Assembly: GCF_030733745.1 (NCBI RefSeq)
Contig: NZ_JASHIK010000001.1
Coordinates: 248,001 to 312,000 of the forward strand
Length of the DNA stretch: 64,000 bases
From: Stappia sp. MMSF_3263
Lineage (GTDB): Bacteria > Pseudomonadota > Alphaproteobacteria > Rhizobiales > Stappiaceae
Direction: 5' to 3'
Shown one piece after another: positions 1-8,752 of this stretch. Each line of letters begins with the position of its first letter. Position 1 is the first letter of the stretch. The notes under the pieces were generated by a model. It was not told where the DNA came from, did no database searches, and saw nothing but the letters and a program-made list of their open reading frames with translations. The position numbers and the translations under genes are program-made.

Positions 1-1
1 C

Positions 2-385
2 CTGTGGCGGGCCGTGCGCGATGCGGAAGCCTTCGCCGGTACCGGCGATCTCGTCTGGCGCATCTCTGTTGCCCCGACCGCCGGCCCCGCCGTGGTCGCG
101 CAACTGGCGGAGGCCTTTGCCTGCACCGCCTTCTACGACTGGTCGGGCGGTCTCGTCTGGCTCGCCGTTCCGGGCGAGGAGGCCCGCGCCGAGGAGATCC
201 GCGCCGCCATCGCGGCCGTCGGCGGCGGACATGCGACCCTGGTGCGCGCGCCCGCGCCGTTGCGCTCCGCCATCCCCGTGTTCCAGCCGCAGCCGGCGCC
301 GCTCGCCGCCCTTTCGGCCCGGCTGAAGGAACAGTTCGATCCACACGGCATCCTCAATCCGGGCCGCATGACCGCGGGACACTGA
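2..385 (+). CDS. glcE: Glycolate oxidase FAD-binding subunit GlcE, C-terminal part
   Basis: The reading frame is open from the left edge and stops 1 bp before glcF, so this is the last 127 residues of a truncated gene. The visible part resembles the C-terminal FAD-oxidase cap of the GlcE family, ending in FDPHGILNPGRM, the usual tail of FAD-linked oxidases of the GlcD/GlcE type. GlcE works with GlcD and GlcF to oxidise glycolate to glyoxylate at the membrane. The call rests on this tail plus the immediately following glcF; the FAD-binding PP-loop lies outside the window. Its start and the upstream glcD cannot be seen. Confidence 0.85.
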   Translation: MWRAVRDAEAFAGTGDLVWRISVAPTAGPAVVAQLAEAFACTAFYDWSGGLVWLAVPGEEARAEEIRAAIAAVGGGHATLVRAPAPLRSAIPVFQPQPAPLAALSARLKEQFDPHGILNPGRMTAGH

Positions 386-386
386 T

Positions 387-1730
387 ATGCAGACCAGCTT
401 CTCCATCCACCAGCTTGCCGATCCGCACATGGCGGAATCGGAAAAGATCCTGCGCAAATGCGTGCATTGCGGCTTCTGCACGGCCACCTGCCCGACCTTC
501 ACGCTGCTGGGCGACGAGCTCGACAGTCCGCGCGGGCGCATCTACCTGATCAAGGAGATGCTCGAGAACGACCGGCCGGCGGATGCGCGCACCGTGCGTC
601 ATGTCGACCGCTGCCTGTCCTGCCTTTCCTGCATGACGACCTGCCCCTCGGGCGTCCATTACATGCACCTGGTCGACCATGCCCGCGCCCATATCGAGCA
701 GACCTACAAGCGTCCGCTCGCCGACCGGCTGACGCGCGAGTTGCTCGCCTTCGTGCTGCCCAATCCGGGCCGTTTCCGCATGTCGCTCGTTGCCGCTTTC
801 TTCGCCCGGCCCTTCGCCGGACTGCTGAAGGCGCTCGGCGGTCCTTTGAAGCCGCTTGGCGCCATGCTGGAACTGGCGCCGGCCCGCGCGCCGCTTCGCT
901 CCGCGATGGAAGGGCCGGGGAGTTTCCCGGCGACAACGGCGCGTCGCGGCCGTGTCGCCATGCTGTCCGGCTGCGCCCAGCCGGTGCTGGCGCCGCAAAT
1001 CAACGAGGCGGCGATCCGCCTGCTCACCCGCGCCGGCATCGAGGTGGTGCTGCCGGAAGGGGAGGGCTGCTGCGGCGCGCTCGTCCATCACATGGGCAAG
1101 GAGGAGCGGGCGCTCACTGATGCGCGGCGCAATGTCGACGCGTGGTGGCGCGAGATCGAGGGCGAGGGGCTCGACGCCATCCTGATCACCGCGTCCGGTT
1201 GCGGCACCACGATCAAGGATTACGGCTTCATGCTGCGCGGCGATCCCGCCTATGCCGAAAAGGCCGCGCGCGTATCAGAACTGGCCAAGGATATCAGCGA
1301 GTTCCTGCCGTCCCTGGAGCTCGGCGTGCCGGAACGGCCGGGCGGGCTTGTCGTTGCCTACCACTCCGCCTGCTCGATGCAGCACGGCCAGAAGATCACA
1401 CGCCAGCCGAAGGACCTCTTGAAGGCGGCCGGTTTCACCGTGCGAGATGTGCCCGAGGGCCATCTGTGCTGCGGCTCCGCCGGCACCTACAACATCCTGC
1501 AGCCGGATCTCGCCCGCCGCCTGCGCGACCGCAAGGTCGCCAATATCGAGAAGACGGCGCCCGACCTCGTCGCCACCGGCAATATCGGCTGCATGACCCA
1601 GATCGGCGGCGGCACCGGCCTGCCGATCGTCCATACGGCGGAGCTTCTTGATTGGGCCTATGGCGGACCGGTGCCGCTCGCCTTGCGCGAGACCGCATTG
1701 GCCGGGGATGTCGTGGAGGCGGCCGAGTGA
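387..1730 (+). CDS. glcF: Glycolate oxidase iron-sulfur subunit GlcF
   Basis: This 447-residue protein passes electrons from the flavin subunits of glycolate oxidase to the respiratory chain. Two [4Fe-4S] ferredoxin motifs lie near the N-terminus (CVHCGFCTATCP at about residue 28 and CLSCLSCMTTCP at about 72). Two cysteine-rich CCG domains follow (GCCGALVHH at about 227 and CCGSAGTYN at about 360), which is the normal GlcF order and length. It starts 1 bp after the glcE stop, so the two are co-transcribed. The stop codon lies inside the first unit of a 14-bp tandem repeat, and a strong hairpin terminator follows about 100 bp later. No glcD or malate synthase is in the window. Confidence 0.95.
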   Translation: MQTSFSIHQLADPHMAESEKILRKCVHCGFCTATCPTFTLLGDELDSPRGRIYLIKEMLENDRPADARTVRHVDRCLSCLSCMTTCPSGVHYMHLVDHARAHIEQTYKRPLADRLTRELLAFVLPNPGRFRMSLVAAFFARPFAGLLKALGGPLKPLGAMLELAPARAPLRSAMEGPGSFPATTARRGRVAMLSGCAQPVLAPQINEAAIRLLTRAGIEVVLPEGEGCCGALVHHMGKEERALTDARRNVDAWWREIEGEGLDAILITASGCGTTIKDYGFMLRGDPAYAEKAARVSELAKDISEFLPSLELGVPERPGGLVVAYHSACSMQHGQKITRQPKDLLKAAGFTVRDVPEGHLCCGSAGTYNILQPDLARRLRDRKVANIEKTAPDLVATGNIGCMTQIGGGTGLPIVHTAELLDWAYGGPVPLALRETALAGDVVEAAE

Positions 1731-1789
1731 CGCTGGCCGAGTGACGCTGGCCGAGTGACGCTGGCCGAGTGACGCTGGCCGAGTGACGC
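1725..1789 (+). repeat. 14-bp tandem repeat over the glcF stop codon
   Basis: Four perfect copies of gagtgacgctggcc (starting at 1725, 1739, 1753 and 1767) are followed by a partial fifth. The first copy holds the last sense codon and the TGA of glcF. Every unit carries GAGTGA, but since 14 is not a multiple of three, later copies fall in other frames. Slipped-strand expansion is the likely origin. Confidence 0.95.
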
Positions 1790-1830
1790 CTGCCTTGCAC
1801 GGATCGACCGGCCGGCCGTCACGACATATG

Positions 1831-1864
1831 AAAAGCCCCGCGATGAGGCCACCGCGGGGCTTTT
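1831..1864. terminator. Bidirectional rho-independent terminator between glcF and ldt
   Basis: A perfect 12-bp stem (aaaagccccgcg / cgcggggctttt) with a 10-nt loop. It has A and T tracts on its two sides, so it can serve both the rightward glcF transcript and the leftward L,D-transpeptidase transcript. Confidence 0.9.
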
Positions 1865-1900
1865 GCTTCGTTTGCGGTGAGTGCCGCTGCTGCGAAACCG

Positions 1901-2638
1901 CTAGATCACCTGGACCTTGGCCCCGACCGGCACGCGCTGGTAAAGGTCGATCACGTCCTCGTTGCGCATCCGGATGCAACCCGAGGAGACGGCCTTGCCG
2001 ATCGTCCAGGGTTCGTTTGAACCGTGGATGCGGTAGAGCGTCGAGCCCAGGTAGAGGGCGCGCGCGCCAAGCGGGTTCTTCGGTCCGCCGGGCATGAAGG
2101 TCGGCAGGTTGGGCTGGCGCTGGCGCATTTCCGCCGGCGGCCGCCAGTCGGGCCATTCGGACTTGCGGGTCACCTTGTGGGTGCCTGCCCATTCGAAGCC
2201 GGGCCGCCCGACGCCGACGCCGTAGCGCCGCGCGAAACCGCCCTTTTCCACCAGATAGAGATAGCGCTGGTTGGTATCGATGACGATCGTTCCCGGCGCG
2301 TGGTTGCCGTCATAGGCAACGGTGGTCGGCAGGAAACGGGGATCGACCGTGCGCTGCGGGCGCTGACGTGCCGGTGCGGCCGGAGCAACGCCCATGTGGC
2401 GCACCCGCTGCGGCTGCGTGTGCACCGGCGGGCGCACGCGCGCCGCCGGGCGGCTGGTCACCTGCGCGCGCAGGCTGCGCCGGTGTGGCTGCAACTGCAG
2501 CACCCAGGGTTCGGTAAGGTCCGGGCTGAGCAGAAGCGGCGGCGCGCTGGCGCCGCTGCGATAATCGGCCTGGGCCGGCGACAGCGCGCAGGCGCCGATC
2601 CACGCCAGCGCGGCAAGAAGCTTTGATGTTCGTTGCAT
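1901..2638 (-). CDS. L,D-transpeptidase (YkuD family), secreted
   Basis: A 245-residue periplasmic enzyme predicted to make 3-3 peptidoglycan cross-links or attach proteins to peptidoglycan. The start chosen at 2638 gives a clean signal peptide (MQRTSKLLAALAWIGACALS, cleaved near AQA); the frame stays open upstream to 2725, but that part is arginine-rich and unlike a leader. The YkuD domain fills the C-terminal half, with the conserved His in YRIHGSNEPW and the nucleophile motif SSGCIRM about 16 residues later. The stretch between signal and catalytic domain is Pro/Arg-rich and probably a linker. It is convergent with glcF and shares its terminator. Which cross-link it makes cannot be told from sequence. 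Confidence 0.9.
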   Translation of the reverse strand: MQRTSKLLAALAWIGACALSPAQADYRSGASAPPLLLSPDLTEPWVLQLQPHRRSLRAQVTSRPAARVRPPVHTQPQRVRHMGVAPAAPARQRPQRTVDPRFLPTTVAYDGNHAPGTIVIDTNQRYLYLVEKGGFARRYGVGVGRPGFEWAGTHKVTRKSEWPDWRPPAEMRQRQPNLPTFMPGGPKNPLGARALYLGSTLYRIHGSNEPWTIGKAVSSGCIRMRNEDVIDLYQRVPVGAKVQVI

Positions 2639-2875
2639 CGACGTACTCGCAACCTCTTCGTCGGTACACGGGTCCATGTGCCGGAACCGACGGCGCCGGA
2701 TGGTTCCGGACCGTGGCAACGGCACATGGGTCGAAAGATTATCCGGTTGCGGGCAGTCAATCGTAAACCTTGACGCAAGTGCGAAAGGAATCGCGCGGCG
2801 TGGTTAGCGCACCGTTGAGGGACGTGGTCAACAAGTCCTGAATCGCCGGTGCCCGCCGGTTAACGGCCGGAAGCC

Positions 2876-3610
2876 TCAGTTTACCAGCGGCCGCACTTCG
2901 CGGACGATCGAGGGCAGCAGCGGCTCGACCTGCGAGGGGCGCATGCCCGGCTTGATGCGCGGGTGATAGAGCATGTTCAGGATCAGCCGGTCGAAGGAGG
3001 TGAAGCGGCTGTGCCTGGATCGGTCGTTGAAGACCGAATGAGACAGCGAGGGATCGTCGTTCATCGGTCCAAGTCCCTGCAGCAGCTCTTCCACCAGGCA
3101 TCGACGGAACAGGAAGTCGCCCTCGTCGGAGACGATCACCGCCGCCGACTGGGAAATGCCGCGGCTGTCGGAGACCACCCGCACGAGGCAACGGCCGGGG
3201 ACATCGGCTCCCGGGTCCTTGTAGATGTGGCGACGGACGATGTCGCTATACTGGTTGCGATCGACCACATAGACATGAAAATTCGCGTCCGCCGGGCTCG
3301 CGACGATCGCGGTCGCCAGCCCGCGAATGCTGGCGCCGATCTGGTCGATGAACCGGTAGACGGTCGGCTTGCGGTTCTTGCGCGCCATGTTGTGCACGTA
3401 GAAGCGCACCGGGCCGGCATATTTCTTGACCAGATAGGGCTGCCAGCTCCACGACCGGTATTCGAGGCCGAAGACGGTCTTCATGAACCCGTCGACCAGT
3501 TCCTCGGTGGAGAACGTATAGGGATTCGCGCGCGCGCTGCCCTGCAGGCCGGCTCCGGTGAGCAGGACGCACAAGATCAGGACGACAAATGTCGGTATCG
3601 GTCGGCGCAC
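2876..3610 (-). CDS. DUF2927 family secreted protein
   Basis: The frame is open to 3745, but its first 45 codons look non-coding. A GTG at 3610 begins a good signal sequence (VRRPIPTFVVLILCVLLTG, then a cleavage-like ARA), so I prefer that 244-residue form. The mature part carries the DUF2927 hallmark EELLQGLGPMNDDPSLSHSV with FNDRS following. This family is common in alphaproteobacteria, usually exported, and of unknown function; the E-x(n)-ND-H pattern has some likeness to zinc-peptidase motifs, but I would not assign activity. It stands alone, divergent from the CheZ-like gene. Confidence 0.75.
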   Translation of the reverse strand: MRRPIPTFVVLILCVLLTGAGLQGSARANPYTFSTEELVDGFMKTVFGLEYRSWSWQPYLVKKYAGPVRFYVHNMARKNRKPTVYRFIDQIGASIRGLATAIVASPADANFHVYVVDRNQYSDIVRRHIYKDPGADVPGRCLVRVVSDSRGISQSAAVIVSDEGDFLFRRCLVEELLQGLGPMNDDPSLSHSVFNDRSRHSRFTSFDRLILNMLYHPRIKPGMRPSQVEPLLPSIVREVRPLVN

Positions 3611-3855
3611 GAACGGGTTCCGGCTCTCTGTTTGGGGACGGTGAGCGTCGACCGCCAGCGGCAACCATACAAAACCGGAGAGCCGCGCGGAAAGCAAAAT
3701 CACGCCTGCGCGCCACTTCGGCGGAACCCGTGGCCTTTCGGGCACGTGGCCCGGCCAAGGAGTTGCTGTAGGAACAATTCCTTAAAACTCGACTTGTATA
3801 GATTGTCCCGCACCCGAGACAGCACCCGGTCCCAGATGTGGAGACGAAGCCGACC

Positions 3856-4578
3856 ATGATGGCGACGAGAAGAGCCTTTAGAGCCGAAAGCCTTTTGCAG
3901 CAGTCGGGCGTCAAGACCTCCCCCTCGGCGGCGGGTTCCGACTATCGGCATCAGGAGCTCATGGCGGAGATCGCCTCGCTCAAGGCGTTGATCCGCCCGG
4001 CCGAGGAGGTCGGCGACCAGGTGCTTGAGAAATTCAAGCAGGAGCTGGGCGAGGCGGTGAAGCTGAAGACCGAGCTCGACTCGATCTACGAGGCCATCGC
4101 CAAGACCAAGCGCGAGATCGCGACCCTGCACAACACGGCCGGCTCCGAGAGCCAGGACATGACGCGGGTGACCAACGAGCTTGACGCGGTCGTCAGCGGC
4201 ACCGAAGGCGCGACGGAAGGCATTCTCTCGGCGGCGGAATTCATCGACGAGACCGCCAACACGCTGAGCGCGCGACTGTCCGGCCAGGATGCCGAGCTTG
4301 CCAACGACATCCAGGAGAAGGTCATTCAGATCTTCGAATCCTGCAACTTCCAGGACCTGACCGGCCAGCGCATCACCAAGGTGATCGGAACGCTGCGCTT
4401 CATCGAGGACCGCATCATCAAGATGATGGAGATCTGGGGCGGCATCGAGACGTTCAAGGCGATCGAGCCGGAAGGCCGGCCGCAGCGCGAGGGCGATGCC
4501 GCACTTCTCAACGGACCGGCTCTCGACATCGACGAAGGCGTCGCCAGCCAGGACGACATCGACGCGCTCTTCGCCTGA
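3856..4578 (+). CDS. CheZ-like protein phosphatase (first copy)
   Basis: A 240-residue, largely helical protein. About residues 150-175 hold FQDLTGQRITKV, matching the CheZ active-site helix where the Asp and Gln of QDLTGQ are the catalytic pair in E. coli CheZ. It ends in SQDDIDALFA, which resembles both the CheZ C-terminal CheY-docking tail and the FliM N-terminal motif (LSQAEIDALL). The expected role is dephosphorylating CheY-P. ATG at 3856 has a GGAG 12 nt upstream; an in-frame GTG at 3838 is the alternative. No chemotaxis gene is adjacent; a paralogue sits at 52788-53465 beside a CheY. Whether it acts in chemotaxis or another response-regulator pathway is open. Confidence 0.8.
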   Translation: MMATRRAFRAESLLQQSGVKTSPSAAGSDYRHQELMAEIASLKALIRPAEEVGDQVLEKFKQELGEAVKLKTELDSIYEAIAKTKREIATLHNTAGSESQDMTRVTNELDAVVSGTEGATEGILSAAEFIDETANTLSARLSGQDAELANDIQEKVIQIFESCNFQDLTGQRITKVIGTLRFIEDRIIKMMEIWGGIETFKAIEPEGRPQREGDAALLNGPALDIDEGVASQDDIDALFA

Positions 4579-4794
4579 GCGCTTTTCCCCCCCGGTCCGT
4601 CGATCCCTCCTTGTGCGCATCCGTGCCGGGGAGCCGGCCGGGTCCGACCTTCGTGAACGCTGCTCGCAAGGCATGGCGCGTGTCCGGTTGCCGGGCGCCT
4701 TGCGGGCCGGCTTGCCAGTGGCCACCGAATTCGCTATTCCGAACAAAGAGTGAACAATGCGCCTGGCCGCCGGCCGGGGCGAGCATGGAGGCTG

Positions 4795-5448
4795 ATGTTG
4801 AGCGAGGAACACGGGGATCCGGCGGCGGGGCTGATGGTCGGCGAGGACGGTGCCACGCGGTGCTGGTGGCACGGCAACAAGCCCGACTACCTGCATTATC
4901 ACGACACCGAATGGGGCCGGCCCGTTGCCGACGACCGGCGCCTGTTCGAGAAGATCTGCCTCGAGGGTTTCCAGTCGGGCCTCTCCTGGTTGACGATCCT
5001 GCGCAAGCGCGAGAACTTCCGCAAGGCCTTCGCCGGTTTCGATCCCGAGGCCGTGGCAAGGTTTGGCGATGCCGATATCGAGCGGCTGCTTGGCGACGCC
5101 GGCATCGTGCGCCATCGCGGCAAGATCGTCTCGACCATCAACAACGCGCGGCGCGCCTGTGATCTCGCTGCCGAGCGAGGATCGCTCGCCGCTTATTTCT
5201 GGAGCTTCGAGCCGGATCCTTCCGAGCGGCCTGCGCGCTTCGATCACGCCTCCTTGTCGGTGCTTGCCCAGACGCCGGCCTCCAAGGCTTTGTCGCGCGA
5301 TCTGAAGAAACGCGGCTGGAGTTTCGTCGGGCCGACCACGGTTTATGCGTTCATGCAGGCGATGGGCCTTGTCAACGATCACCTCGAGGGGTGCTGCATA
5401 CGTGTGCAGGCGGAGCAACAACGCTCGGAATTTGTCCGCCCAAAATAA
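4795..5448 (+). CDS. tag: DNA-3-methyladenine glycosylase I
   Basis: Base-excision repair enzyme that removes 3-methyladenine from alkylated DNA. The protein is 217 residues from the ATG at 4795, which has GGAGG just upstream; the frame is open back to 4750. Family features are present: the zinc ligands at the N-terminus (Cys of RCWWHG and His of HYHDTEWG), the catalytic-region motif FEKICLEGFQSGLSW with the conserved Glu, and the C-terminal ligand pair in NDHLEGCC. Length is slightly above E. coli Tag (about 187) because of an N-terminal extension. It appears monocistronic. Confidence 0.95.
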   Translation: MLSEEHGDPAAGLMVGEDGATRCWWHGNKPDYLHYHDTEWGRPVADDRRLFEKICLEGFQSGLSWLTILRKRENFRKAFAGFDPEAVARFGDADIERLLGDAGIVRHRGKIVSTINNARRACDLAAERGSLAAYFWSFEPDPSERPARFDHASLSVLAQTPASKALSRDLKKRGWSFVGPTTVYAFMQAMGLVNDHLEGCCIRVQAEQQRSEFVRPK

Positions 5449-5774
5449 AACCAGCGATTGTATTCAGTCGATTTCCGTAGTTGCGCGGAAGCGATGCATG
5501 CGCTTAGCTATCGTTGTATTTGCCGAGTTTTCGCGGCTGGAGGCGCGGCGCGCGCCAGTTGTTGTGGACGCAGTTCGAAATTGTGCTCGGGCCCGGCAAA
5601 TCGTGTAGGATCGGCGACCGGTATGAGGTTACTCATGCGGCCTAGGGTCCTGGGACCGAAACGGGGCGGGGAGGGCGGCACGCGCCGGATTCCGCGCGCC
5701 TGAACGTAAAACAGCGGCTGCCACAAGGTGCCGCGTCCGGGTGCGCATTTTGGGCGCCCGAAGGGAGGAATGTT
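5449..5774. other. Intergenic region upstream of the TRAP operon
   Basis: No convincing gene. A loose sigma-70-like pair (TTGTGC near 5580 and TAGGAT near 5606, spaced about 19 nt) may be the promoter for the TRAP operon. A short inverted repeat, ggtcc-tg-ggacc, lies near 5646. An AAGGGAGGAA ribosome-binding site precedes dctP at 5761-5770. Confidence 0.4.
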
Positions 5775-6773
5775 ATGAAACTCGCTCGTTTCGCCGTCGG
5801 CCTCGCCGCCGGCCTCGCATTGACCGTGTCGGCGGCCTGGGCCGAGACGACGACGCTGCGCATCACCCTGCAGCTGCCGCTCAAGAGCCATCTCGGCGAG
5901 AACCTGTCGCTCTTCAAGCAGAAGGTCGAGGAAATCTCCAAAGGCGAGATCGCCGTCGAGATCTACGATTCGGCACAGCTCTACAAGGACAACGAGGTGC
6001 CGCAGGCTGTCGGCTCCGGGTCCATCGAGATGGGCGTTGCCTCGCTCACCCGCTATGTCGGCGACGTGCCGGCGGTGGACGTTTTCTACATGCCCTTCCT
6101 GCTGAACAGCGAGGAGCTGGTGCGCAAGGCCGTGGCTCCGGGCAGCCCGGTGCGCGGGCCGCTTGACGACGCGATCCTGGAGACCGGCGCGCGCGTTGTC
6201 TGGTGGCAGGCCTATGGCGGCTCGGTGCTGCTGTCCAATGGCGGTCCGATCAAGACCCCGGCCGATGTCGTCGGCAAGAAGGTCCGCGTCTTCGGCAAGA
6301 CGCTCGGCGAATGGATCAAGGCTGCTGGCGGCGCGCCGACGCTGGTCTCCGGCTCCGAGCAGTACATCGCCTACCAGCGTGGCACCGTGGATGTCGGCAT
6401 GACCGGCGTCTCCGGCGTCAAAAGCCGCCGCCTGTGGGAGGTGATGGACACGATCACCGTGACCAACAACGCCGACATCGAGTTCATCGTCGTCGTCAAC
6501 GAGCAGTTCTGGCAGGGCCTGTCCGACCAGAAGCGCGCGTGGATCACGGAAGCCGCCGTTTTCGCCGAGAACGACGTGCGTGATCGCATGACCGGTATCG
6601 AGACCGCAGCCTATGAAGCGGCCCGCGAAAACGGCATGACCGTCTATGAGCTCAGCGACGCGGAAGTGGCCGCATGGATGGAAGCCGCGCAACCGGTCTA
6701 TGACCAGTTCCTCGCCGATTCCGGCGATCTGGGGGCCAAGGTGCTGGCCGCCGCCCGCGCGCTCGGCAACTGA
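5775..6773 (+). CDS. dctP: TRAP transporter substrate-binding protein, DctP family
   Basis: A 332-residue periplasmic binding protein that delivers a carboxylate to the DctQM permease. It has a Sec signal peptide (MKLARFAVGLAAGLALTVSA, cleaved after AWA) and typical DctP features: the opening LRITLQLPLKSH, KTPADVVGKKVRVFG in mid-protein, and the conserved Arg that usually pairs with substrate carboxylate in KKVRVF. The strong Shine-Dalgarno AAGGGAGGAA lies 4 nt upstream. It is first in the order P-Q-M, followed by an isocitrate-lyase-type enzyme, which suggests a di- or hydroxycarboxylate substrate. The exact ligand cannot be read from sequence. Confidence 0.92.
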   Translation: MKLARFAVGLAAGLALTVSAAWAETTTLRITLQLPLKSHLGENLSLFKQKVEEISKGEIAVEIYDSAQLYKDNEVPQAVGSGSIEMGVASLTRYVGDVPAVDVFYMPFLLNSEELVRKAVAPGSPVRGPLDDAILETGARVVWWQAYGGSVLLSNGGPIKTPADVVGKKVRVFGKTLGEWIKAAGGAPTLVSGSEQYIAYQRGTVDVGMTGVSGVKSRRLWEVMDTITVTNNADIEFIVVVNEQFWQGLSDQKRAWITEAAVFAENDVRDRMTGIETAAYEAARENGMTVYELSDAEVAAWMEAAQPVYDQFLADSGDLGAKVLAAARALGN

Positions 6774-6845
6774 GCACGCGTCTTTCCGCATTCCACCGGG
6801 GCGGCAGCCGTCGCCCCGGTTTCTCCTGTTAGTCAACATGCACGG

Positions 6846-7361
6846 ATGACGCCGATGCTGCGTATGATCGACCGCGTGTCCCGCTTCACCGGGACCGTCG
6901 CCGGCTGGGCCTATTTCGCGATCGCCTTGATGCTCTGCTACGAGGTCATCATGCGATATGTCTTCATCGCTCCCACGATCTGGGCGGAAGAGCTGTCACG
7001 CATGTTCCTGGTCTGGGCGACATTCGGCGGCGCCGCGATCCTGGTACATCGGCGCCAGCACATCGTGATCACCCTTGTCACCGACCACCTGCCGCCACGC
7101 CTGCGCCAGGCGCAGGAGGTTTTCGCGCTGCTCTTCGTGGCGGCGTTGGCCCTCTTCATCGTCATCTATGGCGGCGGCATCGCGGGCGATTCCCTGACCC
7201 GCGGGCGGACCACCGGTTCGATGCTCGACCTGCCGGCCTGGTGGGCGCAGGCCTCGCTCCCCGCCTGTTTCGCCCTGCTTGCCCTGCAAGCGCTCGTCGA
7301 GGCGCTGCGGGTGGCGCTGAACGGACCCGATGACACGCCGCGCGCGCCGCTGGAGCATTGA
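6846..7361 (+). CDS. dctQ: TRAP transporter small permease, DctQ family
   Basis: A 171-residue membrane protein with about four hydrophobic segments (near residues 15-35, 50-70, 90-112 and 130-150), as usual for DctQ. The family signature RYVFIAPTIWAEELSRMFLV lies after the first helix. It forms the small membrane subunit that partners DctM for sodium-coupled uptake. It is 72 bp after dctP and 6 bp before dctM, so the three are one operon. Confidence 0.9.
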   Translation: MTPMLRMIDRVSRFTGTVAGWAYFAIALMLCYEVIMRYVFIAPTIWAEELSRMFLVWATFGGAAILVHRRQHIVITLVTDHLPPRLRQAQEVFALLFVAALALFIVIYGGGIAGDSLTRGRTTGSMLDLPAWWAQASLPACFALLALQALVEALRVALNGPDDTPRAPLEH

Positions 7362-7367
7362 GGTGAT

Positions 7368-8642
7368 ATGACCACCATATTGATTTTGCTGGCGCTTTTC
7401 GCCCTGCTCCTGGCCGGCATCCCGGTTGCCTTCACGCTTGCCGGGCTTGGTCTTGGCTTGCTCTATTTCGGCGGGTTGTCGCCGCTGATGGTGCCGCAGG
7501 GGCTGCTTTCGGCCGCGGACAGTTTCGTGCTGATCGCCGTGCCGCTGTTCCTGCTGATGTCCAACGTGCTACTCAAGGGTGGTGTCGGGCGCGATCTGTT
7601 CGCCGCCGTGCAGGCCTGGGTCGGTCACTGGCCGGGCGGACTTGCCATCGCCACCATCCTGTCCTGCGGCATCTTCGCGGCGATCTCCGGATCCTCCGTC
7701 GCCACCGCCGCGACCATCGGCACGGTAGCGATTCCCGAGATGACGGCGCGCGGCTATCCCCGCCGCTTCGTGCTCGGCCTGCTTGCCGCCGGCGGGACGC
7801 TCGGCATCCTTATCCCTCCCTCGATCCCGATGATCGTCTATGGCGTCATCACCGAGGAATCGATCATCGCGCTGTTCCTTGCCGGCATCGGCCCGGGCCT
7901 CATGCTGATGGCGCTTTTCATCGCCTGGTCGGTGCTTTACGCAAGCTTCGCCGCCGACTATCAGCCAAGCCCCAAGGCAACCTGGACCGAGCGCCGGGTG
8001 ACCGCGATCCGGGCGCTCCCGACGGTCCTGCTCGCCGCGCTTGTCATCGTCGGCATCTATGCCGGCATCTTCACGCCGACCGAGGCCGCCGCCGTCGGTT
8101 TCCTCGGTTCGCTGATCGTCGTCGGCCTCATCCTGAGAACGCTCGACTGGCCGAAGCTGCGCGATGCGGTGGCCGAGTCCATGACCACCACGGTGGCGAT
8201 CCTGCTGATCGTGTGCGGTGCCAAGGTGTTCGGCAAGGCGATCACGCTCTACCGGATCCCGCAGGACATTTCCCTGTTCCTGTCCGAGCATATCTCCACC
8301 GCCGGCATGTTCATCCTCGTCGTGGCGCTGGTGCTTCTGGTGATGGGACTGTTCCTGGAGGCGCTCTCCATGATGCTGATCATGGTCCCGGTGCTTTCCG
8401 GTGCCCTGTTCGCGCTCGGGATCGACCCGATCTGGTTCGGCGTCTTCTTCGTCATCATGGTCGAGTGCGCCCTGATCACGCCGCCCGTGGGATTGAACCT
8501 CTATGTCATACAGGCGGTCGGAAAGGCGACGATGGGCGAGGTCTCGACCGGCGTCTGGCCGTTCCTCTTCATCATGCTGGCCAGTGTCCTGCTGATCTTC
8601 TGGTGGACCGACCTGGTGCTCTATATCCCCTTCAAGCTGTAG
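7368..8642 (+). CDS. dctM: TRAP transporter large permease, DctM family
   Basis: A 424-residue polytopic protein with about 12 hydrophobic segments, the translocation subunit of the TRAP carrier. Diagnostic DctM motifs are visible: SGSSVATAATIGTVAIPEM in the first half, LGILIPPSIPMIVYG, and EAALITPPVG-like ECALITPPVGLNLYV near the C-terminus. The start is 6 bp downstream of the dctQ stop. Length and motifs are canonical with no sign of damage. Confidence 0.94.
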   Translation: MTTILILLALFALLLAGIPVAFTLAGLGLGLLYFGGLSPLMVPQGLLSAADSFVLIAVPLFLLMSNVLLKGGVGRDLFAAVQAWVGHWPGGLAIATILSCGIFAAISGSSVATAATIGTVAIPEMTARGYPRRFVLGLLAAGGTLGILIPPSIPMIVYGVITEESIIALFLAGIGPGLMLMALFIAWSVLYASFAADYQPSPKATWTERRVTAIRALPTVLLAALVIVGIYAGIFTPTEAAAVGFLGSLIVVGLILRTLDWPKLRDAVAESMTTTVAILLIVCGAKVFGKAITLYRIPQDISLFLSEHISTAGMFILVVALVLLVMGLFLEALSMMLIMVPVLSGALFALGIDPIWFGVFFVIMVECALITPPVGLNLYVIQAVGKATMGEVSTGVWPFLFIMLASVLLIFWWTDLVLYIPFKL

Positions 8643-8752
8643 CGACCGGCGAGCCTCCGGCCCATCGCCGGGGGCGCCCGGTCCTTTGAAAACAAGATCT
8701 TGCCGGCCGCGTTCGCGAGGCCGGCCACAAGGCAGAACAAAGGCAGGAAACA

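Noticed and set aside
1725-1789. Possible CRISPR-like repeat array
   Set aside because: Units are contiguous 14-bp tandem copies with no spacers.
3700-5421. Open - strand frame of 573 aa across the CheZ-like gene and tag
   Set aside because: Antisense to two well-supported genes and without recognisable domains.
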